64,000 bases of DNA, from the NCBI RefSeq assembly GCF_000280495.2, contig NZ_CP018016.1, forward strand, positions 2,852,001 to 2,916,000. Direction: 5' to 3'. Source of the stretch: Kosakonia radicincitans DSM 16656 (GTDB lineage Bacteria; Pseudomonadota; Gammaproteobacteria; Enterobacterales; Enterobacteriaceae). Position 1 is the first letter of the stretch. Each line of letters opens with the position of its first letter. Both the position numbers and the translations under genes were made by a program. Positions 27,793 through 36,935 of this stretch are shown one piece after another. The notes under the pieces were generated by a model. That model made no database searches. It saw only the letters and a program-made list of their open reading frames with translations, and was not told the origin of the DNA.

Positions 27793-27819
27793 AATGCCGT
27801 TAATTTAACTAACGGCATT
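27793..27819. terminator. Hairpin terminator between the giant gene and the DUF1471 gene
   Basis: AATGCCGTTA (27793-27802) pairs with TAACGGCATT (27810-27819) around a 7-base loop. On the minus strand the stem is followed by TTTCGTT, so it reads as a rho-independent terminator for the DUF1471 gene. On the plus strand it closes the seven-gene locus but has only a weak T-rich tail (GACTTATTATT). Confidence 0.75.
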
Positions 27820-27902
27820 GACTTATTATTGTGCAATGTTTTGCCAACGGTAAAGAAATACACCATCGCTATTTAAACATTATTTCAGCAAAACATTATG
27901 TG

Positions 27903-28178
27903 CTATTTCTTCTTGTACACATCGGCGGTGGCATGGATCTTTTTCCTGGTCTGATCCGACGTGACAATATAGATATCACCGCCCTTTTCATCCGCCAGTT
28001 TGCTCAGCGCATGACGGGCGTCCATTGGCGACATCTCATCAGAGGTGGTAATTTCGCCAATCTTTTCATATTGCGAAGAAACTTTGTCAAAGTCTGCCTT
28101 TTCCATCAGTTTCGCGGCCCAGGCATTACTGGCTAATAATGTTAACGCGCTAATAATCACTAAACTTTTTTTGTTCAT
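27903..28178 (-). CDS. Periplasmic DUF1471 (YdgH/BhsA/McbA-like) protein
   Basis: A 91-residue exported protein. The signal peptide [17 protein letters not shown] is followed by a single DUF1471 domain: [20 protein letters not shown], then [19 protein letters not shown] and [20 protein letters not shown]. Members in E. coli (BhsA, McbA, YjfN) are small periplasmic proteins tied to envelope stress, biofilm or protease activation. Which one this matches cannot be told by eye. The reading frame is open further upstream, but the ATG at 28178 has GGAGA 8 bases before it and begins the signal peptide. It is transcribed alone and convergently with the seven-gene locus. Confidence 0.85.
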   Translation of the reverse strand: MNKKSLVIISALTLLASNAWAAKLMEKADFDKVSSQYEKIGEITTSDEMSPMDARHALSKLADEKGGDIYIVTSDQTRKKIHATADVYKKK

Positions 28179-28397
28179 CACCGCATTCTCCAGATCGTTT
28201 ATGAGATTGTTGTAAATAACAGAAAAGCACAGTCGATCATTTACTCTATAACAGTAGTCGAAGAATAAAAGATTACAATATAACCACTCAATGGACGTAT
28301 TTAATCCACTGAGCAAGGTAAATAAATAAAACATGCATCTCAAATATCATATACAATACCCCGCAATTTATTCCGTGGTATTTTCAGGAGCCTGGTG

Positions 28398-29351
28398 ATG
28401 AAAAATTCACACCTCAACCTTCCCGCCGGTTATTTTGGCATTGTGCTCGGTATTATCGGGCTGGGCTTTTCCTGGCGCTTTGCCGCCACGCTTTGGCCAG
28501 TCACGCTGTGGCCTGCAAATACGCTGATTATTCTGGCTATTGTTATCTGGGTACTGCTGACGCTGGCGTTTTTCACCCGCCTGTTGCACCACTCCGGCAC
28601 GCTGCTTGAAGAGGTTACCCATCCATTAAAAAGCAGTTTTGTCAGCCTGCTGCCCGCCACCTCCATGCTGGTGGCGATCGGTCTGACGCCCTGGTGCTAC
28701 TCGCTGGCACTGGCGCTTTTTCTGCCCGCCGTCGCCTGCCAGCTTGCCTATGCCGCCTGGCAAACGGCCGGATTATGGCGCGGCACCCATCCGAAAGAAG
28801 CCACCACGCCGGGGCTTTATCTGCCAACCGTCGCCAATAACTTTATCAGCGCCATGGCCTGCGGTGCGCTCGGTTTTAACGATGTCGGGATGCTGTTTCT
28901 CGGCGCCGGGCTCTTCTCCTGGCTGAGCCTTGAACCGGCGATCCTCAGCCGCCTGCGCAACCTGGATGAGATGTCCCCTGCGGTGCGTACCTCGCTCGGC
29001 ATTCAGATGGCGCCCGCGTTTGTCGCCTGTAGCGCCTGGCTCAGCGTCAACGGCGGCCAGGTGGATGTGTTCGCGAAACTGCTGTTCGGTTACGGGCTGC
29101 TGCAAATGCTGTTTATGATCCGCCTGATCCCCTGGTACAGCGCCCAGCCGTTTAATCCGTCGTTCTGGAGTTTCTCCTTCGGCGTGGCGTCGCTTGCCAC
29201 CACCTCTATCCGGCTGGGACATGCCGCGCCCGGCGGCGCACTCTACTGGATGTCATTCCCGCTGTTTATTGCCGCCAATCTGGTAATTGGTCTGCTGATT
29301 GTCAAAACGTTTTCCCTGCTGCTGCAAGGAAAACTGCTCGTTCGAAGCTAA
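28398..29351 (+). CDS. tehA: TehA-type SLAC1-family membrane transporter/channel
   Basis: A 317-residue membrane protein with about ten hydrophobic segments and the TehA/SLAC1 pattern. It starts [20 protein letters not shown] and has internal segments [32 protein letters not shown] and [21 protein letters not shown]. coli TehA gives tellurite resistance when overexpressed and is a structural model for the plant anion channel SLAC1. The natural substrate is uncertain. The usual partner tehB (a methyltransferase) is absent; the next gene is glgX, convergent. The start at 28398 is set by AGGAG at 28386-28390 with 7-nt spacing. Confidence 0.88.
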   Translation: MKNSHLNLPAGYFGIVLGIIGLGFSWRFAATLWPVTLWPANTLIILAIVIWVLLTLAFFTRLLHHSGTLLEEVTHPLKSSFVSLLPATSMLVAIGLTPWCYSLALALFLPAVACQLAYAAWQTAGLWRGTHPKEATTPGLYLPTVANNFISAMACGALGFNDVGMLFLGAGLFSWLSLEPAILSRLRNLDEMSPAVRTSLGIQMAPAFVACSAWLSVNGGQVDVFAKLLFGYGLLQMLFMIRLIPWYSAQPFNPSFWSFSFGVASLATTSIRLGHAAPGGALYWMSFPLFIAANLVIGLLIVKTFSLLLQGKLLVRS

Positions 29352-29357
29352 ACGGTT

Positions 29358-29387
29358 GGGCGTCAGCCGGTTATGCAGCTGACGCCC
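29358..29387. terminator. Hairpin between convergent tehA and glgX/treX
   Basis: GGGCGTCAGC (29358-29367) pairs perfectly with GCTGACGCCC (29378-29387) around a 10-base loop, directly after the tehA stop and 6 bases from the convergent stop. It has no U-tract on either side, so it is a probable bidirectional pause or terminator of moderate strength. Confidence 0.6.
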
Positions 29388-29393
29388 TGAGGT

Positions 29394-31460
29394 TTAAGGG
29401 CGCCGGAACAGCACAATGCTGCGGCCATCGAGTTCAAAATCCTTCTCGCGCGTGATCACCACACCGGGTTTGACCTTCTCAGAGGTTGACAGCTCCAGCA
29501 CCCAGCCGCCTTCGCCAAACTGCGGAATACGAAACGGCACCGTCCCTTCGAACGGGTTGAAGAGCATCAGTACGTCGTGCCAGATCCCTTCCTGGCCCTG
29601 CAAATCGGCGCGTCCGATATGCACGCCCAGCGTCGTTCCCTCTTCCCACTGCTCCGGTTGCTGGAAACCACCGCCGGCATTAAACCAGGCAATCTCCATC
29701 CCGTCGCGCCAGTTTTCCCGCCGCAGCAGCGGCTGTGACGCGCGCAGCGCAATCAGCTGGCGGGTAAATTCACGCAGCGCCTCGCCCTCGCCCTGAATCT
29801 CATCCCAGTGGATCCAGGAAATTTCGCTATCCTGGCAGTAGCCATTGTTATTCCCCTGCTGGGTACGGCCAAACTCATCGCCCGCGAGGATCATTGGCGT
29901 ACCGTGCGAGAACAGCAGCGTGGTGAGGAAGTTCCGCTGCTGGCGGGCGCGCACCGCAAGAATGCCTTCATCGTCCGTTGGCCCTTCCGCGCCATAATTG
30001 TATGACCGGTTGTCGTTATGCCCGTCGTTATTGTCTTCGCCGTTGGCCTCATTGTGTTTGTCGTTATACGACACCAAATCACGCAGCGTGAAACCATCAT
30101 GCGCAGTAATAAAGTTGACGCTTGCCCATGGGCGACGACCACGCTGATCGTACAAATCACCGGAGCCGAGCAGACGCGCGGCGAAATCCGTCGAGACATT
30201 ATCGCCCTTCCAGTATTCGCGCAGCGTATCGCGGTATTTGTCGTTCCACTCCGCCCATCCCGGCGGGAAACCGCCGACCTGATAACCGCCAGGGCCGATA
30301 TCCCACGGCTCGCCGATCAGTTTCAGCTTCGACAATACCGGGTCCTGCGTCATGGCATCGAAAAATCCGCCGCGCTGATCGAACCCTTCCGGCTCGCGAC
30401 CGAGAATAGTGCCAAGATCGAAACGAAAACCGTCGATATGCATCGATTCCGCCCAGTAACGCAGGGAATCCATCACCATCTGCAATACACGCGGATGCGA
30501 GGTATTCACCGTATTGCCGGTACCGGTATCGTTGATGTAGTAACGGTGTTGATCGGGCAACGTGCGGTAGTAAGAGAAGTTATCGATACCTTTGAAAGAG
30601 AGCGTCGGGCCAAGCTCGTTGCCTTCTGCCGTATGGTTATAAACCACATCGAGGATCACTTCGATCCCGGCATCGTGAAACGCCCGCACCATCTCGCGGA
30701 AACCCTGAATACCACGCGGGCCGTAATAGCGCGAAGCTGGCGCAAAGAAACCGAGCGTGTTGTAGCCCCAGAAATTGCGCAACCCTTTATCCAGTAAATG
30801 CTGATCGTCCGGGAACCAGTGCACTGGCAGCAGTTCAACGCTGGTAATGCCGAGGCTGCGGATATAATCAACCGTCGCCTTATGCCCCATACCTTCAAAG
30901 GTACCGCGCAGTTCCGCAGGCAGCGCCGGGTTAAGCTGGGTAAAGCCTTTGACATGAGTTTCGTAGATCACCGTTCGCGGCCAGGCAATAGTCGGGCGGT
31001 TCTGATCCTGCCAGTCAAATTCCTGTGTATCGATAACCCGGCATTTTGGCGTAAAGGGAGCGCTGTCCTGTTCGTCGAAGGTCAGATCTTTATCTTCATG
31101 GTGGAGATCATAGGCAAAGTGCGCCGCATTCCACTCAATATTACCGACCAGCTCACGCGCGTAAGGATCAATCAGCAGTTTATTCGGGTTGAAACGGTGA
31201 CCATTTTCCGGATCGAACGGGCCATAGACGCGATAGCCATACAGCGCGCCCGGTTGCAGGCCGGGCACATAACCGTGCCAGATCTCATGCGTGTTTTCCG
31301 GTAGCGTCAGCCTGGCAATCTCCTCCTTGCCAGTGGCATCGTACAAACAGAGTTCTACGCGTTCGGCGTGCGCCGAAAAAAGCGCGAAGTTAACCCCCTC
31401 GCCATCGAAATTTGCCCCCAGTTGCTGGCCGTGCCCTGCCGTAATGTAAAAATCAGACAT
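29394..31460 (-). CDS. glgX: Glycogen debranching enzyme GlgX/TreX
   Basis: A 688-residue GH13 isoamylase-type enzyme. It hydrolyses alpha-1,6 branches of glycogen or limit dextrin and so feeds linear maltodextrin to TreY. The N-terminal CBM48-like domain (FDGEGVNFALFSAHAERVEL) precedes the catalytic barrel. Landmarks are VIYETHVKGFTQLNP, VILDVVYNHTAEGN, the nucleophile region HIDGFRFDLGTILGREPEG, the acid/base Glu in LKLIGEPWDIGPGGY, and the third carboxylate in VNFITAHDGFTLRDLVSYND. It is somewhat longer than E. coli GlgX (657). It lies last in a treZ-treY-glgX operon, 54 bases after treY, which fits the name treX. The start follows GAGGGAACC. Confidence 0.93.
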   Translation of the reverse strand: MSDFYITAGHGQQLGANFDGEGVNFALFSAHAERVELCLYDATGKEEIARLTLPENTHEIWHGYVPGLQPGALYGYRVYGPFDPENGHRFNPNKLLIDPYARELVGNIEWNAAHFAYDLHHEDKDLTFDEQDSAPFTPKCRVIDTQEFDWQDQNRPTIAWPRTVIYETHVKGFTQLNPALPAELRGTFEGMGHKATVDYIRSLGITSVELLPVHWFPDDQHLLDKGLRNFWGYNTLGFFAPASRYYGPRGIQGFREMVRAFHDAGIEVILDVVYNHTAEGNELGPTLSFKGIDNFSYYRTLPDQHRYYINDTGTGNTVNTSHPRVLQMVMDSLRYWAESMHIDGFRFDLGTILGREPEGFDQRGGFFDAMTQDPVLSKLKLIGEPWDIGPGGYQVGGFPPGWAEWNDKYRDTLREYWKGDNVSTDFAARLLGSGDLYDQRGRRPWASVNFITAHDGFTLRDLVSYNDKHNEANGEDNNDGHNDNRSYNYGAEGPTDDEGILAVRARQQRNFLTTLLFSHGTPMILAGDEFGRTQQGNNNGYCQDSEISWIHWDEIQGEGEALREFTRQLIALRASQPLLRRENWRDGMEIAWFNAGGGFQQPEQWEEGTTLGVHIGRADLQGQEGIWHDVLMLFNPFEGTVPFRIPQFGEGGWVLELSTSEKVKPGVVITREKDFELDGRSIVLFRRP

Positions 31461-31514
31461 GGTTCCCTCTCTGTTTAAACAGTGTTACCTGATATCACAA
31501 TGCTGCATACCGCT

Positions 31515-34025
31515 TTACGCACTCACCAGCGCCGCGAATGTGTAGCCGCCAATAGAACGCAGATGGACGCTGTCACTCAGGGCGAACTCTTCTCCGCTGA
31601 GAAGATCGCGCCAGCGACGGTTCGCCAGCCCCGCAGGCAGCGACACCACCGCGCCGCTCAGGCTGCCCTCCAGCGCGCCGAACAGCAGGCGCGGCGCCAG
31701 CACAATTAACGCTGCGTCGTTATCCTGGCGGGCAAAAGCAATGATGTTGTCCGCCTGCGGGCCGGAGGTGGTCAGCGGCAGATAGTCGCCGCGCTGAAAA
31801 AGCCGGGGTTTCTGCTGGCGTAACTGCAACAACCGGGCGATAAAAAACTGTTTCAGTTGCCCGCTGTTCCAGCTCTCCTGCGAGTGCGGATCGGCCTGCT
31901 CTTCATCGCTCAGCAGCCGTTCCAGCTCCGCATAGTCCGGCTCCAGCCGGTTATCCGGGTCGACCAGGCTGAAGTTCAGCGCTTCGCTGCCCTGGTAGAT
32001 ATCCGGCACGCCCGGAGCGGCCAGTTTAATTAAGGTCTGTGTCAGGCTGTTGACCAGCCCGGCGCGAATAAACGGTTGTAAAGCGGCGGTGAAATCCTGC
32101 AAGAACGCCTGATTTTCCGGGGAAAGCAGATGGCGGGCATAATCGAGCACTGCGTTTTCATAAGCGTCGTTGGTTTCGATCCAGTCAGTGCGCTGCTTCG
32201 CTTCGCGCAGCGCTTTCTCCAGAAACTCAATAAACCGCGACTCCAGCGCCTGTAACCCCTGCGCATCATCCGCCTGTAATGTCGCTGGCCAGACGCCCGC
32301 CAGCGCCTGATAGATCATCCAGGCCACTGCCGGTCTTGGTGCCGGGCCATCGTCGAGTAGCACCACTTTTTCGCGGTTGAGATGACGCCAGCGCGTCACG
32401 CAATCCGCCCACTGCTGCGGCGCTTCGGTCAGCGTGTAGAGCCGGGCGCGGGCATCTTCTCCGCGTTTGGTATCGTGCGTGGAGGTGGCTGACAGCGCAT
32501 CCGGCTGCTGTTCCAGCCGCGTCTGCATCTCGCAGTGAAAACGCTGCAATGAGAAGGTGCGCGGCAACGGTTCTGCGCCCACTTCATTGAGCGCCAGATC
32601 CATGTTCTGGCGAAAGAACAGCGTATCCTCCACTGCTTTCGCCATCAGCGGCCCGGTCAGTTGCTGGAAACGGGTACGAAAATGGGCCGCCTGATGCAGC
32701 ATGCTTTTTGCCACGTCGCCATGCAGGATGCGGGTGATAAAATCCAGTGCGGCCGGGTCCGGCGCATGTTCGCTCCCCCTGACCCAGGCGACCACTTTCG
32801 CCAGCCGCTCAGCGTCGGCGGGCATCAAGCCTTGCGCAGTGCCATAGGTACGATAAACCGGAAAAGCGATCAGCAATTCCCGCAGCGCCTGGCGTACCGC
32901 TTTGGCCTGCGGCACCGGAATTTCAGCGTGACCAATCTCTACCGCCAGCCGCACCAGCGTGTTGAACTCGCCAGCGAAATTGCGATCGACCATTAACCGC
33001 TTTGCGGCCCGTAACTCCGCGTGCATATCGACGGCTTTGCCCGTCACCTGATGCCAGGCTTTACGCAAATCGTCGAGCTGCTCATTGTCCACCAGCACAT
33101 CCGACAGCGCGGCGATAAACTCATAGCCGGTCGTACCGGAAACCGGCCAGTCGGCGGGCAGTTGCTCCCCTTTACCGAGAATTTTTTCCACCGTGATATA
33201 GCACTCCGGCCCGGTTTTCTGGCGCAAACGGCGCAGATATCCCAGCGGATCGGCCAACCCGTCAACGTGATCGACGCGCAAACCGTCAACAACACCGCTG
33301 TTCACCAGTTCGAGAATCAGACGATGGCTGTCGTCAAATACCGCCTCATCTTCAACCCGCACGCCAACCAGCCCGGTTATCTCAAAAAATCGCCGGTACG
33401 ACAGATCGCTTGCCGCCGTGCGCCAGCAGGTTAAGCGCCACGGCTGAAGCTCATGCAGCGCAATCAGATCGCGGCTGTCACGAAGCGCCAGCACTTCTGT
33501 TTCGCGCCCCTGCCAGCTTTCCGCCACCAGCGGGTAAACATTGTCGAAATAGACAAAAACGGGATGACCAGTTTGTGGATCGGCCTGAACGGTAAGTTCG
33601 CCCTTTTCCACTACCGTGGCGAAATCGTCGCCGAGGAAAGGCAATGTCAGTGGCCGCGACCAGTCAATATCGAAATGGCGCGCGTACCGGCTGCTCTGCC
33701 CTTGTGCGATGACATCGCGCCACCACGGGTTTTCCAGCGAGGCGGCCATATGATTGGGCACAATATCGAGAATTAACCCCATCCCGGCGCCCTTCAGCGC
33801 CGCCGCCATGCGCATAAACGCATCGCGACCGCCCAGCGCCGGATCGATCTCGTTGGCGTCGGTCACGTCGTAGCCGTGTGTCGAACCGCGGGTGGCGGTA
33901 AAAATCGGCGAAGCGTAAAGATGGCTGATCCCCAGCCGTTTAAGATAGGGAATGCGGGCCATCGCCCGGTCAAAGGTCATGCCATTACGAAACTGGATAC
34001 GGTACGTTGCGGTGGGCGTGCTCAT
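31515..34025 (-). CDS. treY: Malto-oligosyltrehalose synthase TreY
   Basis: An 836-residue GH13 enzyme. It converts the reducing-end alpha-1,4 bond of a maltodextrin into the alpha,alpha-1,1 bond of trehalose. It begins STPTATYRIQFRNGMTFDRA and shows GISHLYASPIFTATRGSTHG, LILDIVPNHMA, the nucleophile segment VDGLRVDHVDGLADP, the Glu in CYITVEKILGKGEQLP, and the third Asp in LSATSTHDTKRGEDARAR. The C-terminal part LIKLAAPGVPDIYQGSEALN is typical of the family. The start codon overlaps the treZ stop (ATGA at 34022-34025), so the two are translationally coupled. Confidence 0.94.
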   Translation of the reverse strand: MSTPTATYRIQFRNGMTFDRAMARIPYLKRLGISHLYASPIFTATRGSTHGYDVTDANEIDPALGGRDAFMRMAAALKGAGMGLILDIVPNHMAASLENPWWRDVIAQGQSSRYARHFDIDWSRPLTLPFLGDDFATVVEKGELTVQADPQTGHPVFVYFDNVYPLVAESWQGRETEVLALRDSRDLIALHELQPWRLTCWRTAASDLSYRRFFEITGLVGVRVEDEAVFDDSHRLILELVNSGVVDGLRVDHVDGLADPLGYLRRLRQKTGPECYITVEKILGKGEQLPADWPVSGTTGYEFIAALSDVLVDNEQLDDLRKAWHQVTGKAVDMHAELRAAKRLMVDRNFAGEFNTLVRLAVEIGHAEIPVPQAKAVRQALRELLIAFPVYRTYGTAQGLMPADAERLAKVVAWVRGSEHAPDPAALDFITRILHGDVAKSMLHQAAHFRTRFQQLTGPLMAKAVEDTLFFRQNMDLALNEVGAEPLPRTFSLQRFHCEMQTRLEQQPDALSATSTHDTKRGEDARARLYTLTEAPQQWADCVTRWRHLNREKVVLLDDGPAPRPAVAWMIYQALAGVWPATLQADDAQGLQALESRFIEFLEKALREAKQRTDWIETNDAYENAVLDYARHLLSPENQAFLQDFTAALQPFIRAGLVNSLTQTLIKLAAPGVPDIYQGSEALNFSLVDPDNRLEPDYAELERLLSDEEQADPHSQESWNSGQLKQFFIARLLQLRQQKPRLFQRGDYLPLTTSGPQADNIIAFARQDNDAALIVLAPRLLFGALEGSLSGAVVSLPAGLANRRWRDLLSGEEFALSDSVHLRSIGGYTFAALVSA

Positions 34026-35803
34026 GCTTCTCTCCCTGCAAGACGAACGATAATGGCATTCGGCGCTAATTCAGATTGCGCCTGCGGCAAGGCAAACAGT
34101 GTGTTACCGGGCATCGCTGGCTGCGGCTGCGGCGTGTCGCCCAGATTCAGCGCCAGCGAGAGCGTTCCCTGCGGGAAACGCCAGCAGACGGCGAGAAAAC
34201 CGGGCGCGGTAGCCAGCACCTCCCCCTGATGGCCGCCCGCTTTTGCCAGCAGCGGCACAATATGCTGCTGACGCAGCGCCAGCAGTTGCTTTGTCAGCGC
34301 CAGCCACGCTTTGCCCTCGGCGCTGTGCACTGTTTGCCAGTTCAGCTTCGAGCGGGCAAACGTTGTCGGGTCATTCGGATCGGGCACCGTTTCGCCGTGT
34401 CCGGCATGGCCCGCGAACTCCTTTGCCCGGCCTTCGCGCACGGCCTGCGCCAGATCGCCATGGAAATCAGTGAAAAAGAGGAACGGCTGCGTTTCGCCAT
34501 ACTCTTCGCCCATAAACAGCAGCGGAATATGCGGCGACAGCAGCAGCATCGCCAGCAGCGCGCGGGTGCGATCCGCTCCCGCCAGGCTCAGCAGCCTTTC
34601 GCCCTGTGCTCGGTTGCCGACCTGATCGTGGTTCTGAATAAAATCGACAAACGCCGTAGGTGGCTGCCCGCGGCTGTCAACACCGCGCGCTTCTCCGCTC
34701 TGCGGCGAGACTTCGCCCTGATAAGCGAACCCTTCCGTCAGCGCCCGCGCCAGCAGTTGCTCGGGGTGATCGGCAAAATCCTGATAGTAAGCGTGCGTTT
34801 CGCCGGTGGCTAACACATGGGCGACGTTATGCACATCGTCGTTCCACTCGCCGCTAAACAGCGGAATCTCGCCCGCGCTGCCGCGCGGATGCAGGGCAAT
34901 AATGTTGCGGCAATCTTCGGTGGTGAGGTGCACGGCGCGATCCGGGATTGCTGCACGAATGCGTTCGGCAATATCCACCAGCAGATGCTGCTCTGCGCTG
35001 TCCTCGATTTGATCGATGGCATCAAAGCGCAGCCCATCGAGGTGAAACTCTGTCAGCCAGTAGAGCGGCGCTTCCGCGATATAGCGCCTTACGGCGTCCA
35101 CTTCATAGGCAATGCCCGCGCCCCATGGCGTTTCGCGTTCCGGGTGGAAAAAATCCGGCGACAGCAGCGGCAGATAGTTGCCTTCCGGGCCGAAGTGGTT
35201 GAGCACAATATCGAGCACCACCGCAAGGCCATAGCCGTGCGCGGCATCGACAAACGCTTTGAAATCATCCGGCGAACCGTAGGCCGCATGCGGCGCGTAG
35301 AGCAAGACGCCGTCATAACCCCAGCCGCGATCGCCGCCAAACTGCGCAACCGGCATCACTTCAATCACCGTGATGCCCAGCTCCGCCAGGTACGGCAGTT
35401 TTTCAATGGCCGCCTGAAAGGTGCCCTGTGGGGTGAAGGTGCCGATATGCAGTTCGTAGTAAACCGCCTCTTCCCAGCGGCGACCCTGCCAGTGCGCATG
35501 TTGCCAGCGGTAGTGGGCGGGCTCGATCACCAGCGACGGGCCATTCACATCCCCCTGCTGCGCACGCGAGGCGGGATCGGGGATGGCTCTGCCGTCTTCC
35601 AGCACATATTGATAAGGTGTTCCGGGCGCAAGACCGGGAACTGTGGTTTCAAACCAGCCTTTGCCGACTGACTGCATCGCGATATCGTTAGCAGGAAGCC
35701 GCAGCGTGATACTCTGCTGGCCTGTTGCCCACAAACGGAAGCGCACCGTGCCTTCGCCGATGTCGTCGGCGCCCCAGCTTTTCGCAAAAGATTTCGACTC
35801 CAT
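34022..35803 (-). CDS. treZ: Malto-oligosyltrehalose trehalohydrolase TreZ
   Basis: A 593-residue GH13 enzyme that releases trehalose from the maltooligosyl-trehalose made by TreY. The N-terminal beta-sandwich (FRLWATGQQSITLRLPANDI) is followed by VYYELHIGTFTPQGTFQAAI, VVLDIVLNHFGPEGNY, the nucleophile region LDGLRFDAIDQIEDSAEQ, the Glu in VHLTTEDCRN, and FIQNHDQVGNRAQGER with the third carboxylate. The start at 35803 is set by GAGGAGAAGGC; the open frame runs on to 35836 without a better site. It is the first gene of the treZ-treY-glgX operon. No regulator gene is adjacent. Trehalose made this way commonly serves osmotic and desiccation tolerance. Confidence 0.93.
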   Translation of the reverse strand: MESKSFAKSWGADDIGEGTVRFRLWATGQQSITLRLPANDIAMQSVGKGWFETTVPGLAPGTPYQYVLEDGRAIPDPASRAQQGDVNGPSLVIEPAHYRWQHAHWQGRRWEEAVYYELHIGTFTPQGTFQAAIEKLPYLAELGITVIEVMPVAQFGGDRGWGYDGVLLYAPHAAYGSPDDFKAFVDAAHGYGLAVVLDIVLNHFGPEGNYLPLLSPDFFHPERETPWGAGIAYEVDAVRRYIAEAPLYWLTEFHLDGLRFDAIDQIEDSAEQHLLVDIAERIRAAIPDRAVHLTTEDCRNIIALHPRGSAGEIPLFSGEWNDDVHNVAHVLATGETHAYYQDFADHPEQLLARALTEGFAYQGEVSPQSGEARGVDSRGQPPTAFVDFIQNHDQVGNRAQGERLLSLAGADRTRALLAMLLLSPHIPLLFMGEEYGETQPFLFFTDFHGDLAQAVREGRAKEFAGHAGHGETVPDPNDPTTFARSKLNWQTVHSAEGKAWLALTKQLLALRQQHIVPLLAKAGGHQGEVLATAPGFLAVCWRFPQGTLSLALNLGDTPQPQPAMPGNTLFALPQAQSELAPNAIIVRLAGREA

Positions 35804-36021
35804 GCCTTCTCCTCTCCACGATGTCACGAGAAACAATCATAGACGATATTCGGAAAAGCCAGCGGAGCGGCGGTCAGGGAGAGTGTGGCCGGAGAACGGA
35901 TTACCTCCGGCCAGGCGGGATTACGGCTGTGGTTTCCTCTCAGCGGCCTCTACTTCGCGATACCAGCGCGGGTGATGTTTCTTCGCCCAGCGACGGCTCA
36001 CTTTATTCCGCTGTCGGCGGA

Positions 36022-36891
36022 TTATTTGATCGCGGAAAATATCGCTTTTCCGAGGCTGGCAATGGCTGCATTACTCTGTTTTAACGTTGCCTTTGTGTTT
36101 GTTATATAAATAACTACGATACGGGGAGTGTTATTTTCCGGCCACACCACGCTGATAATAGAACGCGAACCAAAATCCCCGGCACCGGTTTTATCGGCAA
36201 TGGTCCACCCGGCAGGCAGCGTTGAACGCAATAACGTATCGGCGACCTTATCCTCACGCATCCACTGAATTAACTGCGCGCGTGAACCGGGCTTCAATGC
36301 CGTTCCCAGCGTCAGTTTTTGCAGCGTGCGGCTGACGGCCAGCGGCGTAGTGGTATCGCGTAAATCGCCAGGTATCGCACTGTTCAGTTCAGGTTCAAAA
36401 CGGTCCAGCCGCGTGACACTGTCACCTAACGTTTGCAGATAACGGGTGATGGACGCCGGGCCGCCGAGCTTTTGCGCCAGCAGATTCGCCGCCGTGTTGT
36501 CGCTGTAGCTGACCGCCGCGCTGCACAGTTGCTGCCAGTTGATGCGTGCCGGGGCGACAAACTTCTCCGTCACCGGCGAGTACGCCACCAGCGCCGAACG
36601 CGGGAATTGCGTGGTGTCCGTCAGCGCCAGCTCGCCGTTATCCACCTTGCTGAGTAATGTGCCGCACAGCAACGCTTTGTAAGTGCTGTTCAGTGGAAAA
36701 CGCTCATCTCCACGGTAGCTCGCCGTTTTGCCGCTGGTGGTATCCACCACGGCCACGCCGATGCGCGCGCCAAGCTGCTGCTCCTGCAAACGTACAACCT
36801 CAGCCAGCCGGGCAGAGTCCATGGCAGCGGCATGCACCGACGGCAAGCAAACCAACAGCAGAGAACAAATTGATTTCGGTGAGAAAAACAT
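36022..36891 (-). CDS. Class A beta-lactamase (chromosomal type)
   Basis: A 289-residue serine beta-lactamase with signal peptide SICSLLLVCLPSVHA. All four class A motifs are present: the S70-X-X-K motif as STYK in FPLNSTYKALLCGTLL, SDN in VSYSDNTAAN, the omega-loop Glu in RFEPELNSAIPGD, and KTG in IADKTGAGDFGSR. It hydrolyses penicillins and possibly cephalosporins in the periplasm. Cysteines in ALLCG and QQLCS sit where TEM-type enzymes form the 77-123 disulfide. No Cys at position 69, as in class A carbapenemases, is seen. It resembles the species-specific enzymes of Citrobacter or Rahnella more than TEM/SHV, a judgement made by eye. No ampR-like regulator is adjacent. It is divergent from, and only 44 bases from, an oxidoreductase gene. 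Confidence 0.9.
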   Translation of the reverse strand: MFFSPKSICSLLLVCLPSVHAAAMDSARLAEVVRLQEQQLGARIGVAVVDTTSGKTASYRGDERFPLNSTYKALLCGTLLSKVDNGELALTDTTQFPRSALVAYSPVTEKFVAPARINWQQLCSAAVSYSDNTAANLLAQKLGGPASITRYLQTLGDSVTRLDRFEPELNSAIPGDLRDTTTPLAVSRTLQKLTLGTALKPGSRAQLIQWMREDKVADTLLRSTLPAGWTIADKTGAGDFGSRSIISVVWPENNTPRIVVIYITNTKATLKQSNAAIASLGKAIFSAIK

Positions 36892-36935
36892 AGATATAAT
36901 CCCTGACTATGCGAAGCGATACATTGAATGAAGAG

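Noticed and set aside
30018..30797. 259-residue plus-strand frame inside glgX
   Set aside because: It is antisense to conserved GH13 catalytic segments; a shadow.
34817..35671. 284-residue plus-strand frame inside treZ
   Set aside because: It is antisense to TreZ motifs; a shadow.
35804..36021. Small plus-strand frames between treZ and the beta-lactamase
   Set aside because: They overlap the start of treZ or the end of bla on the other strand and have no ribosome-binding site.
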